From assembly GCF_021916785.1 (NCBI RefSeq), contig NZ_JAKCFC010000003.1, positions 434,001 through 498,000 of the forward strand: a stretch of DNA of 64,000 nt, written 5' to 3'. Below are positions 50,609 through 57,596 of this stretch, in pieces. The position numbers and the translations under genes were made by a program. The notes beneath the pieces were generated by a model. It saw only the letters and a program-made list of their open reading frames with translations. It searched no databases and was not told the origin of the DNA. Source of the stretch: Mycolicibacterium lacusdiani. GTDB taxonomy: Bacteria; Actinomycetota; Actinomycetes; Mycobacteriales; Mycobacteriaceae. Numbering within the stretch: the stretch's first letter is position 1; each line of letters opens with the position of its first letter.

Positions 50609-51378
50609 CGAGCACGTTCGTCTCGCAGAGCAGGCTGCAGGCCGGACGTCTGCTGGTGCGATGGACGCGTGAGCCCGTCGTCCTCATCCAGGCGCTGATC
50701 TTCCCGACCTTCCTGCTGGTGGTCTACAAGCTGGTGATCGGCGAGTCGATTGCGACCCTCACCGGGAGCAATAGCCTCTACGGCCTGGTGCCGATGTGCG
50801 CGATCGTCGGCGCCCTGTTCGGCGCGATCGGCGCGGGCGCAGCGCTGCCCGACGAGCGCGAGTCCGGACTGCTGAGCCGCCTGTGGGCACTGCCCGTGCA
50901 CCGGGCCAGTGCGCTGTCCGGACGGCTGCTCGCCGAAGCGGGCCGCGCGTTGGTCGGATCGCTGGCCATCACCGCGGTGGGCATCGCGATGGGCCTGCGC
51001 TTCAACGGCAATTGGCTCGGTGCGATCGGCTTCGTGCTGGTTCCCGTGCTGATGGTGATCGGGTTCGCGACGGTGATCGTCGCGGTCGGCGTGCAGGCGG
51101 GCGGCAAGAACATCATCACCGGGCTGTCGACCGTGTGCTTCCTGCTGCTGTTCTTCAACTCCGGCATGGTGCCCATCGACGTGTTCCCCGGCTGGCTGCA
51201 GCCGGCCGTGCGCGCGCAGCCGATGTCGCCGGCGATCGAGGCGATGCGCGGTCTGGCCGAGGGTGGCCCGACGCTGTGGCCGGTACTTCAGTCGATCGCG
51301 TGGGTGGCCGGGCTGCTCGCGGTCTTCGGCCCGATCGCGGTGCGCGGGTACCGAAAGGCCGCCGAGTCTGGCGCTTAG
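50605..51378 (+). CDS. ABC exporter permease 2, DrrC-like
   Basis: A 257-residue ABC-2 permease homologous in layout to the preceding one. RLLVRWTREPVVLIQALIFP starts it, with ALPDERESGLLSRLWALPVH (the conserved cytoplasmic EAA-like turn), several helices, and FFNSGMVPIDVFPGWLQPAV near the end. AAAGGAGG precedes the GTG at 50605, which overlaps the previous stop. The three genes form a complete exporter (one ATPase, two permeases). Its TAG stop is the start of an extragenic repeat. Confidence 0.88.
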   Translation: MTSTFVSQSRLQAGRLLVRWTREPVVLIQALIFPTFLLVVYKLVIGESIATLTGSNSLYGLVPMCAIVGALFGAIGAGAALPDERESGLLSRLWALPVHRASALSGRLLAEAGRALVGSLAITAVGIAMGLRFNGNWLGAIGFVLVPVLMVIGFATVIVAVGVQAGGKNIITGLSTVCFLLLFFNSGMVPIDVFPGWLQPAVRAQPMSPAIEAMRGLAEGGPTLWPVLQSIAWVAGLLAVFGPIAVRGYRKAAESGA

Positions 51379-51453
51379 CGCTCGCGACGAGTGTTGGATC
51401 GTGTCACGGTCCCCGCCCGGAACCGTGGCGGTAACCGACGTTCGGCGGAAATC
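51376..51453. repeat. Stop-linked extragenic repeat, copy 2
   Basis: It begins at the permease stop and is related to 4233-4308. It has CACGGT-N11-ACCGTG, then GGTAACCGACGTTCGGCGG, ending about 30 bp before the VOC gene. In both copies it links the stop of one gene to the promoter zone of the next on the plus strand. Confidence 0.6.
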
Positions 51454-51477
51454 AGAGGGTGTGTTAGACACGATGGC

Positions 51478-51867
51478 ATGGAGATTCTCGCCAGTCGGGT
51501 CCTGTTCCGGCCGGCGGACTATGCGCGGTCGATCGAGTTCTACCGCGACGACATCGGTCTCGCGGTCGCTCGCGAGTACGGCGCAGGCACGGTGTTCTAC
51601 GCCGGGCAGTCGCTGATCGAACTCGCCGGTCACGGCGCACCGGCTGAGGGTGGGCCGCCGTTTCCCGGAGCGCTGTGGCTGCAGGTGCGCGACGTCTACG
51701 CGACCCAGGCCGAGCTGGAGGGTCGCGGCGTAAACATCACCCGCACCGCGAAGCAGGAGCCGTGGGGTCTGCACGAAATGCACGTCACCGATCCCGACGG
51801 CATCACGCTGATCTTCGTCCAGGTGCCCGAGACGCATCCGCTGCGCCGCGACACCAGGAACGACTGA
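51478..51867 (+). CDS. VOC (glyoxalase/bleomycin-resistance fold) protein, Rv0546c-like
   Basis: A 129-residue protein with two beta-alpha-beta-beta-beta units. RVLFRPADYARSIEFYRDDIG begins the first and ALWLQVRDVYATQAELEGRGV the second, ending HVTDPDGITLIFVQV. A metal site is possible (His/Glu at the ends of the strands), but I cannot verify all ligands. It matches Rv0546c in size and is near pitA as there. Substrate unknown. Its stop abuts the stop of the convergent DUF3349 gene with no bases between. Confidence 0.85.
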   Translation: MEILASRVLFRPADYARSIEFYRDDIGLAVAREYGAGTVFYAGQSLIELAGHGAPAEGGPPFPGALWLQVRDVYATQAELEGRGVNITRTAKQEPWGLHEMHVTDPDGITLIFVQVPETHPLRRDTRND

Positions 51868-52182
51868 CTAGGAGGCGGGCGCTCCCGCGAGCGGCCAGCC
51901 GACCGACGCCAACCGCGACGCCACCTGGTGGATCTCCTCGGGGTTGGGCTCCTTCTCGATGACCGCCTCGACGGCCCTGCGGATCTCGCCCTCGGTCACG
52001 GTGTCGGAGTCCACGCTCCTGAGCACCGTCTGGGCCGCCTTGACGACCTGCTCCTCGGTCAGTGAGCGCTTCAGCAGCGCCAGCAGCGCGAAGTAGTCCT
52101 TTGGCGGCACTCCCTCGGGGTAGCCCGCGCGCAGCCAGGTGACGACGTTGTCGAACGAACTCGCGCTCTGCGTCTCGGTCAT
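51868..52182 (-). CDS. DUF3349 protein (Rv0543c-like)
   Basis: A 104-residue helical protein. The DUF3349 signature VVTWLRAGYPEGVPPKDYFALLALLKRSLTEE is near the N-terminus, and WPLAG ends it. Rv0543c of M. tuberculosis has a solved structure but no known function. It is the last gene of a run pitA - small membrane protein - DUF3349, as in M. tuberculosis (Rv0545c-Rv0544c-Rv0543c). A paralogue is encoded on the other side of pitA at 54024. Confidence 0.9.
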   Translation of the reverse strand: MTETQSASSFDNVVTWLRAGYPEGVPPKDYFALLALLKRSLTEEQVVKAAQTVLRSVDSDTVTEGEIRRAVEAVIEKEPNPEEIHQVASRLASVGWPLAGAPAS

Positions 52183-52192
52183 GGTGTGCAGC

Positions 52193-52477
52193 TCACTTTC
52201 CCGGAAGGAAGGGGACGGGGTTGAAACCGAAGTGGTGGTCGATCGTGCCCTTCGTGATCCACAGGATCGCGATCACGATCACTGCCGTAACCAAGGCGAA
52301 CAGCAGCACGCCGAAGGCCTTGAGCGCGGGGTTGGGGGCGTCGACCGTGCCGTCGGCTTCCGCACCGCCTGCGCCCCTCGAGTAGGCGACGAGGCCGACC
52401 GCGAACACCGCGGGCAGGCCGGCGCCGAGGATCAGCCCGACGGCGAGCACCTTGAGGATGGATTCCAGGTAGGTCAT
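52193..52477 (-). CDS. Small two-helix membrane protein (Rv0544c-like)
   Basis: A 94-residue protein with two hydrophobic helices: VLAVGLILGAGLPAVFAVGLVAY and ALKAFGVLLFALVTAVIVIAILW. A short Gly/Ala/Asp-rich loop lies between and the C-terminus is FNPVPFLPG. It is encoded 55 bp after pitA and 10 bp before the DUF3349 gene, as Rv0544c is. It is probably an accessory to PitA or to membrane phosphate uptake; this is inferred from conserved position only. Start ATG at 52477. Confidence 0.8.
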   Translation of the reverse strand: MTYLESILKVLAVGLILGAGLPAVFAVGLVAYSRGAGGAEADGTVDAPNPALKAFGVLLFALVTAVIVIAILWITKGTIDHHFGFNPVPFLPGK

Positions 52478-52532
52478 GTGAGTTCTCTTCTCTTAGAAGG
52501 CTCTTGGTTGCGATGGTTGCGAAGGTCGCGGA

Positions 52533-53789
52533 TTAGACCGAGGCCGTGGGCTTGGTCGGGTCGGCCGCGATGTCGCGCGCGTCGGCGGGGACCACCGAGT
52601 TGGTCGACTCATCCCAGTCGGCGTTGACGTTCTCGTGGTTGACCTTCTGCTGCTGGGCGCGCCAGTACATGTAGCCCGAGAGCGCCACCAGGATGACGAA
52701 GATGAGGCCGTCGCCTGCCAGCGACGAGCCGGTCGCGTTCTCGACGAAGTGCGACAGCCAGAAGGAGAGCGCGCCGACGAGTCCGGCGGCGGGCAGCGTG
52801 ATCAGCCAGGCTGCGGCCATCCGGCCCGCGACGGCCCAGCGGACCTGTGCACCGGGCTTGCCGACGCCGCTGCCGAGGATGGATCCGGTCGCGACGTGGG
52901 TGGTCGACAGCGCCATGCCCGCGGCGCTCGAGGACAGGATGATCGCCGCCGAGGACGCTTCGGCCGCCAGACCCTGCGGGGACTCGATCTCGACCAGACC
53001 CTTGCCCAGCGTGCGGATCACGCGCCAGCCGCCGATGTAGGTGCCGAGCCCGATCGCCAGGGCGCAGGACGCGATGACCCAGAACGGCAGGCCGTCCTCC
53101 TTCACGTCGCCGGTGAGGTGGCCGGTGGTGATGAGCGCGAGCGCGATGACGCCCATGGTCTTCTGTGCGTCGTTGGTGCCGTGTGCCAGTGCGACGAGTG
53201 ACGCGGTGGCGATCTGGCCCCAGCGGAAGCCCTCCTCGCGGCGCTTCTTGAGGACCTTGCGGGTCAGGCGGTAGACGATCCAGGTTCCGCATGCCGCGAC
53301 CAGGCCTGCGATGAAGGGCGCTGCGAGGGCGGGGACGATGACCTTGCCGAAGACGCCGCTCCAGTTGACGCCCGCCGTGCCGAGCGCTGCCAGTCCGGCG
53401 CCGATCAGACCGCCGAACAGCGCGTGCGAGGAACTCGACGGGATGCCGAACAGCCACGTGAGGAGGTTCCACAAGATGCCGCCGATCAGGCCGGCGAAGA
53501 TGATCGTCAGGCCCGTCGATGCGTCGATGCCCTCGACCAGCGACCCGGTCGAGCTGTCCTGGATCTTGAGCACCGAGGTGGTGACCGTGATGGCGACCTC
53601 GACCGACAGGAACGCGCCGACGAGGTTCAGGACGCCTGCCAGGATGACGGCGGTCTTGGGCTTGAGGGCACCGGTCGCGATGGACGTGGCCATCGCGTTG
53701 CCGGTGTCGTGGAACCCGTTGGTGAAGTCGAATGCCAGTGCCGTGGCAATCAACAGCACCAGAATGATCAGCTCAGCGCTCATGAGCAT
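52533..53789 (-). CDS. pitA: Low-affinity inorganic phosphate transporter PitA
   Basis: A 418-residue PiT-family symporter importing metal-phosphate with protons. The two inverted PiT signatures are present: ATALAFDFTNGFHDTGNAMAT near the N-terminus and LVALAHGTNDAQKTMGVIALA in the second half, with IPSSSSHALFGGLIGA and STTHVATGSILG also typical. About ten membrane helices. It corresponds to Rv0545c. Two ATGs (53789 and 53783) are close together. The 234-bp divergent region upstream holds a perfect palindrome and PHO-box-like repeats, which fits phosphate control. Confidence 0.95.
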   Translation of the reverse strand: MLMSAELIILVLLIATALAFDFTNGFHDTGNAMATSIATGALKPKTAVILAGVLNLVGAFLSVEVAITVTTSVLKIQDSSTGSLVEGIDASTGLTIIFAGLIGGILWNLLTWLFGIPSSSSHALFGGLIGAGLAALGTAGVNWSGVFGKVIVPALAAPFIAGLVAACGTWIVYRLTRKVLKKRREEGFRWGQIATASLVALAHGTNDAQKTMGVIALALITTGHLTGDVKEDGLPFWVIASCALAIGLGTYIGGWRVIRTLGKGLVEIESPQGLAAEASSAAIILSSSAAGMALSTTHVATGSILGSGVGKPGAQVRWAVAGRMAAAWLITLPAAGLVGALSFWLSHFVENATGSSLAGDGLIFVILVALSGYMYWRAQQQKVNHENVNADWDESTNSVVPADARDIAADPTKPTASV

Positions 53790-53848
53790 GATTCTGAGGG
53801 ATTCTCAGCGAAATCACCTAGCCGGTCTCACCATCGATAGAACGGCTG

Positions 53849-53867
53849 AACAGGCAGTTTGCCTGTT
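53849..53867. promoter_or_regulatory. Perfect palindrome upstream of pitA
   Basis: AACAGGCA (53849-53856) and TGCCTGTT (53860-53867) are perfect 8-bp arms around a 3-bp centre. The position is 60 bp upstream of pitA in the divergent region. It could be an operator or a small hairpin. Confidence 0.45.
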
Positions 53868-53877
53868 TCGCCGAGGT

Positions 53878-53899
53878 GTTCATCGACTGTTCACGTCCC
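53878..53899 (+). promoter_or_regulatory. PHO-box-like direct repeats
   Basis: GTTCATCGACT and GTTCACGTCCC are adjacent 11-nt units starting GTTCA, and a weaker third unit GGTCGCCGGCA follows. Actinobacterial PHO boxes are built of 11-nt direct units starting G(G/T)TCA. They lie between divergent pitA and the second DUF3349 gene. Confidence 0.4.
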
Positions 53900-54023
53900 G
53901 GTCGCCGGCAAGACGCACAGCCAGCTCGCAGGGTTCGAGTCACCCGTCGACCGCAGCGGGCCGCCGCTAGCATCGATCCATCGCGACACCGACGACCTAC
54001 TGCCGGAAGGGGGCTTCGACGCA

Positions 54024-54335
54024 GTGAACGCATTCCTGACGAAGATCGTGGCGTGGATTACTTCGGGCTACCCCGAAGGCGTTCCCGGCCCCGACCGGGT
54101 GCCGCTCATGGCGCTGCTCGACCGTCGACTGTCCAAGGACGAGGTCAAGACCGTGACCCAGGCGCTGCTCGAGCGCGGCGAGTTCGACCACGTGGACATC
54201 GGGGTGCAGATCACCCAGGTCACCGACGAACTCCCACGCGAGGAGGACGTCGAGCGCGTACGGGCACGCCTGGCGACGAAGGGTTGGCCGCTGGACGATC
54301 CCCGTGGCGAGGATTCGGCCGAGGATCCCACATAG
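54024..54335 (+). CDS. DUF3349 protein, second copy
   Basis: A 103-residue helical protein. FLTKIVAWITSGYPEGVPGPDRVPLMALLDRRLS carries the family signature, and WPLDD lies near the C-terminus, paralleling the copy at 51868. An acidic tail (GEDSAEDPT) is specific to it. The GTG at 54024 has a weak purine stretch upstream. It is divergent from pitA and runs directly into menE: its TAG stop and the likely menE AUA start share bases (ATAG). Confidence 0.85.
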   Translation: MNAFLTKIVAWITSGYPEGVPGPDRVPLMALLDRRLSKDEVKTVTQALLERGEFDHVDIGVQITQVTDELPREEDVERVRARLATKGWPLDDPRGEDSAEDPT

Positions 54336-55480
54336 CCACCCTGCGCGCGGTCGTCATACCGCCCGTACCCAGCCCGTCGGCACTGGTCGCCGCGCTCGAA
54401 GGCGTCCTCGACGGCCGCGAGTCCGGCATCGTCCCGCTGCCAGCCGACGAGCGGGAGGCCGAACTCCTGGCAGGCGCGCTGCGCGTCGGCGAGGACGTCG
54501 CCGACGACGTCGCGGTCGTCGTGTCGACCTCCGGTACGACGGGAACGCCCAAGGGCGCCACGCTGACTGCGGCCGCCCTGATCGCAAGCGCCGATGCCAC
54601 CAACGAACGACTCGGCGGTCCCGGCAGCTGGCTGCTCGCCCTGCCCGCCCACCACGTCGCGGGGCTGCAGGTCGTGGTGCGCAGCATCATCTCGGGCACC
54701 ACCCCGGTCGCGCTGATCCCCGGCTTCGCCCCCGGGGAACTGCGCGCCGCCATCGACGAGATGGACTCCGGTCGCCGCTATGCGTCGCTCGTGGCCGTGC
54801 AACTCGACAAGGCGCTGGCCGATCCGGTGGACGCCGCCGCACTCGCCGAACTCGACGCCGTGCTGATCGGCGGTGGGCCGATGCCCGCCGGACTCGCCGA
54901 ACGGGCCTCGCGCGCAGGGGTTTCCGTCGTCCGGACGTACGGCATGAGTGAGATGGCGGGTGGTTGCGTGTACGACGGCGTGCCCCTGGAAGGCGTGGCG
55001 GTACGCATAGACGACGGCCGCATCCTCCTCGGCGGCGCCACCGTCGCCAAGGGCTACCGCAACCCCGTCATCCCGGATCCGTTCGCCGAACCGGGCTGGT
55101 TCCGCACCGACGACGCAGGCGCCGTCGATGACTCGGGCGCCCTGCGCGTGCTTGGCCGCATCGACGACGCGATCAGCACCGGCGGGCTCACCGTCATGCC
55201 GGGTCTCGTCGAGGCGGCGCTGGCCACGCACCCCGCCATCGCCGACTGCGCGGTGTTCGGCGTGACCGACCCGCGCCTTGGTCAGCGCGTCGCGGCGGCA
55301 GTCGTGCTCACTGCGGGCAGCGCGCCGCCAACGCCCGCCGAGTTGCGCGAGCACGTCGGCCAGACGCTGGACGCCACTGCCGCGCCGCGCGAGGTGCACG
55401 TCGTCGACGACCTGCCGCGCCGGGGCATCGGCAAGGTCGACCGCAGGGAACTCACCGTGCGGTTCGACACCGGAGCATGA
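54332..55480 (+). CDS. menE: o-Succinylbenzoate-CoA ligase MenE
   Basis: A 382-residue AMP-forming ligase that activates o-succinylbenzoate for MenB. The P-loop is VSTSGTTGTPKGATL; LLALPAHHVAGLQVV, RTYGMSEMAGGCVYDG and GRIDDAISTGGLTVMP are MenE-typical, and the C-terminal lysine lies in RRGIGKVDRREL. It matches Rv0542c. No ATG, GTG or close TTG lies at the right place. GAGGA is 6 nt before ATA at 54332, which overlaps the preceding stop as ATAG. CTG at 54341 (LRAVVIPP aligns with the M. tuberculosis start) and TTG at 54284 are alternatives. The stop overlaps the PPOX start (ATGA). Confidence 0.93.
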   Translation: MATLRAVVIPPVPSPSALVAALEGVLDGRESGIVPLPADEREAELLAGALRVGEDVADDVAVVVSTSGTTGTPKGATLTAAALIASADATNERLGGPGSWLLALPAHHVAGLQVVVRSIISGTTPVALIPGFAPGELRAAIDEMDSGRRYASLVAVQLDKALADPVDAAALAELDAVLIGGGPMPAGLAERASRAGVSVVRTYGMSEMAGGCVYDGVPLEGVAVRIDDGRILLGGATVAKGYRNPVIPDPFAEPGWFRTDDAGAVDDSGALRVLGRIDDAISTGGLTVMPGLVEAALATHPAIADCAVFGVTDPRLGQRVAAAVVLTAGSAPPTPAELREHVGQTLDATAAPREVHVVDDLPRRGIGKVDRRELTVRFDTGA

Positions 55481-56112
55481 TGGCTCCCATGGGTCGCGAA
55501 GTCACCGTCGTCACCAGTGTCGAGGAACTGCGGGCGATCGTCGGCCATCCGAACGCAGCGGTCGCCGGGAAGGTCAAGCCGCGACTGTCGGCCGTGCAGC
55601 GGGACTGGTTGGCACACTCCCCGCTCGGCTTCGTCGCCAGCACCGACGCCCACGGCCGCGTCGACGTCTCCCCCAAGGGCGACCCGCCGGGCTTCGTGCA
55701 CGTCATCGACGACACCACGATTGCGATCCCCGAGCGGCCGGGCAACAAGCGCGTCGACGGCTACCTCAACGTTCTGCAGCGTCCCCACGTCGGGACGGTG
55801 TTCGTCATCCCTGGCCGCGGTGACACGCTGCGCATCAACGGCACTGCGCGCGTGGTGTCCGACGCCGACTACTTCGACGCCATGGTCGTGGACGGCAAGC
55901 GGCCGATCCTCGCGCTCGAGATCGCGGTGGAGGAGGTGTTCTTCCACTGCGCCAAGGCGTTCCTGCGGTCGGACGCCTGGACGCCGCAGACGTGGAATCC
56001 GACGGCGGTGCCGAGCGTCGCCGAGTTGGCCAAGGCGGTCTATCGCGAGATCAGTCTCGAGGAGTTGAAGACGCACTTCGACGAGGACAACATGCGGTCC
56101 GCCCTGTACTGA
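55477..56112 (+). CDS. PPOX-class FMN-dependent flavoprotein
   Basis: A 211-residue split-barrel flavoprotein of the pyridoxamine phosphate oxidase-like superfamily. VKPRLSAVQRDWLAHSPLGFVAS, DVSPKGDPPGF, IPERPGNKRVDGYLNVLQRP (FMN phosphate region) and VIPGRGDTLRINGTARVV match the DR2398-type subfamily. C-terminal ELAKAVYREISLEEL adds a short helix. The reaction is not known; PNP oxidation itself is unlikely. ATG 55477 overlaps the menE stop, so it belongs to the DUF3349-menE transcript. Its product could act on quinone-related or other redox substrates; this is inference. Confidence 0.87.
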   Translation: MMAPMGREVTVVTSVEELRAIVGHPNAAVAGKVKPRLSAVQRDWLAHSPLGFVASTDAHGRVDVSPKGDPPGFVHVIDDTTIAIPERPGNKRVDGYLNVLQRPHVGTVFVIPGRGDTLRINGTARVVSDADYFDAMVVDGKRPILALEIAVEEVFFHCAKAFLRSDAWTPQTWNPTAVPSVAELAKAVYREISLEELKTHFDEDNMRSALY

Positions 56113-56183
56113 CGGCCGCGTCGAAAGCAGTTTGCCAGCGGGTGCCCAGCATGATCGCGTCGAAACCGATGTTTCAGTATTTA

Positions 56184-56208
56184 GGTTTGATTTTGACGTT
56201 TCAGGTAA
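56184..56208 (+). promoter_or_regulatory. Possible SigF-type promoter, DUF6131 gene
   Basis: GGTTT (56184-56188), 15 bp, then GGTAA (56204-56208), near the SigF consensus GTTT-N15-17-GGGTA. The surrounding 80 bp are unusually AT-rich for this genome. Downstream is a small stress-type membrane protein gene. Confidence 0.4.
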
Positions 56209-56248
56209 TTCACGTTCCGTTACACCCCGCCTACAGATCGGAACGGAC

Positions 56249-56404
56249 ATGATCGTCCTCGGCGTAATCCTGTTGTTGATCGGCTATTTCACCAGCCTGA
56301 GCATTCTGTACACGATCGGCGCGATTCTCGTCGTCGTCGGTGTCGTGCTGTGGATCCTCGGAGCGGTTGGCCGCCCGGTCGGTGGTCGAAAAGTCTGGTT
56401 CTAG
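56249..56404 (+). CDS. DUF6131-type small membrane protein
   Basis: A 51-residue protein made of two hydrophobic helices (MIVLGVILLLIGYFTSLSIL and IGAILVVVGVVLWILG) and a short basic tail (GRPVGGRKVWF). This is the pattern I know from DUF6131 small mycobacterial proteins. No function has been assigned. The ATG at 56249 is the only sensible start; CGGAACGG is a weak ribosome binding site. An AI-2E family gene begins 3 bp after its stop, so the two are one operon behind an AT-rich promoter region. Confidence 0.78.
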   Translation: MIVLGVILLLIGYFTSLSILYTIGAILVVVGVVLWILGAVGRPVGGRKVWF

Positions 56405-56407
56405 CGC

Positions 56408-57550
56408 GTGACCTCTGCCGCGGGGCGTGATGACCAGGCGGTACACCCCCTGGTCCGCGCCACCGCGGCGTGGTCATGGCGGCTGCTCGTCATTGGGGCG
56501 GCCGCCTACGCACTGCTCTGGCTACTTCAGACCATGGGCGTCGTGGTCGTCTCGATCGCGATTGCCCTGATCCTCACCGCGCTCCTGCTGCCCGCCGTCG
56601 ACTTCCTAGATCGTTACGGCGCGGTTCGCGGGGGCGCGGTGGCGTTCGTCATGGTGCTGGGTCTGGCCATCTTGACCGGCGTCATGTCGTTCGTCGTGAA
56701 CCAATTCGTCGACGGCGCACCGCAACTCGTCGACGAGGTGACGCGCAGCATCGAGGGCGCCCGGGCCTGGCTCATCAACGGGCCCGCCGACCTCAGCCGC
56801 GACCAGATCAACCAGGCCGGCGACACCGTCATCGACTCGCTGCGCGACCACCAGGCGCAGCTCACCACCGGCGCCCTCTCGACCGCGGGCACCATCGCGG
56901 AGATCCTGACCGGGATCCTGCTGTGCCTCTTCACGGTGATCTTCTTCCTCCTCGGCGGTCGCAACATCTGGGAGTTCGTCACCCGCCTCATCCCGCGCGC
57001 TCAGCGGGCGCGGGTGCGCGAAGCGGGTGCCGCCGGGTTCCATTCCCTGGCCGGCTATGCGCGCGCCACGTCGCTGGTGGCCCTCGTCGACGCGGTCGCC
57101 ATCGGCAGCGGCCTGGCGATCATGGGCATTCCGCTGGCGCTGCCGCTGGCCTCACTGATCTTCCTCGGCGCCTTCGTACCCGTGGTGGGCGCGCTGGTCA
57201 CCGGGTTCCTCGCGGTCATCGTGGCGCTGCTGGCCAAGGGCGTGTTCTACGCACTGATCACCCTCGCGCTCATCATCGCCGTCATGCAGCTCGAAGCCCA
57301 CGTCCTGCAGCCCCTGGTCATGGGTCGCGCGGTGTCGCTGCACCCGCTCGCCGTGGTCATCGGCATCACCGCAGGCGGTGTGCTGGCGGGCGTGATCGGC
57401 GCCCTGCTCGTGGTGCCTGCCATCGCGTTCTTCAACAGCTTCGTGCGGGTGCTCGCCGCCCAGGATCCCGACTCGGAGGCCGATTCGCTCGACCACGAGG
57501 ACGGCCCCCTGGTCGACTTGAACGTCGACGACCCCGGGCCGACGCGCTAG
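56408..57550 (+). CDS. AI-2E family transporter (PerM-like)
   Basis: A 380-residue membrane protein of the AI-2E/PerM family. A hydrophobic N-terminus ([19 protein letters not shown]) precedes [21 protein letters not shown] and the family's C-terminal blocks [42 protein letters not shown] and [10 protein letters not shown]. There are about eight helices and an acidic C-terminus. The family includes autoinducer exporters and Na+/H+-like permeases; the substrate is unknown here. The GTG at 56408 follows the DUF6131 stop by 3 bp, implying coupled translation. Confidence 0.9.
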   Translation: MTSAAGRDDQAVHPLVRATAAWSWRLLVIGAAAYALLWLLQTMGVVVVSIAIALILTALLLPAVDFLDRYGAVRGGAVAFVMVLGLAILTGVMSFVVNQFVDGAPQLVDEVTRSIEGARAWLINGPADLSRDQINQAGDTVIDSLRDHQAQLTTGALSTAGTIAEILTGILLCLFTVIFFLLGGRNIWEFVTRLIPRAQRARVREAGAAGFHSLAGYARATSLVALVDAVAIGSGLAIMGIPLALPLASLIFLGAFVPVVGALVTGFLAVIVALLAKGVFYALITLALIIAVMQLEAHVLQPLVMGRAVSLHPLAVVIGITAGGVLAGVIGALLVVPAIAFFNSFVRVLAAQDPDSEADSLDHEDGPLVDLNVDDPGPTR

Positions 57551-57562
57551 CCCGGCGGCGCC

Positions 57563-57586
57563 GTTTCGTGGTCCGGCGACCGGGTA
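57563..57586 (+). promoter_or_regulatory. SigF-type promoter before the Rieske oxidoreductase
   Basis: GTTT (57563-57566), 15 bp, GGGTA (57582-57586), which is a good match to the mycobacterial SigF consensus. The ATG lies 10 nt further on, so the transcript would have almost no leader. Confidence 0.5.
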
Positions 57587-57596
57587 CGCGCCGGCC

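Noticed and set aside
54068..55399. 443-residue minus-strand frame opposite menE
   Set aside because: Shadow of menE in GC-rich DNA; no motif or ribosome binding site.
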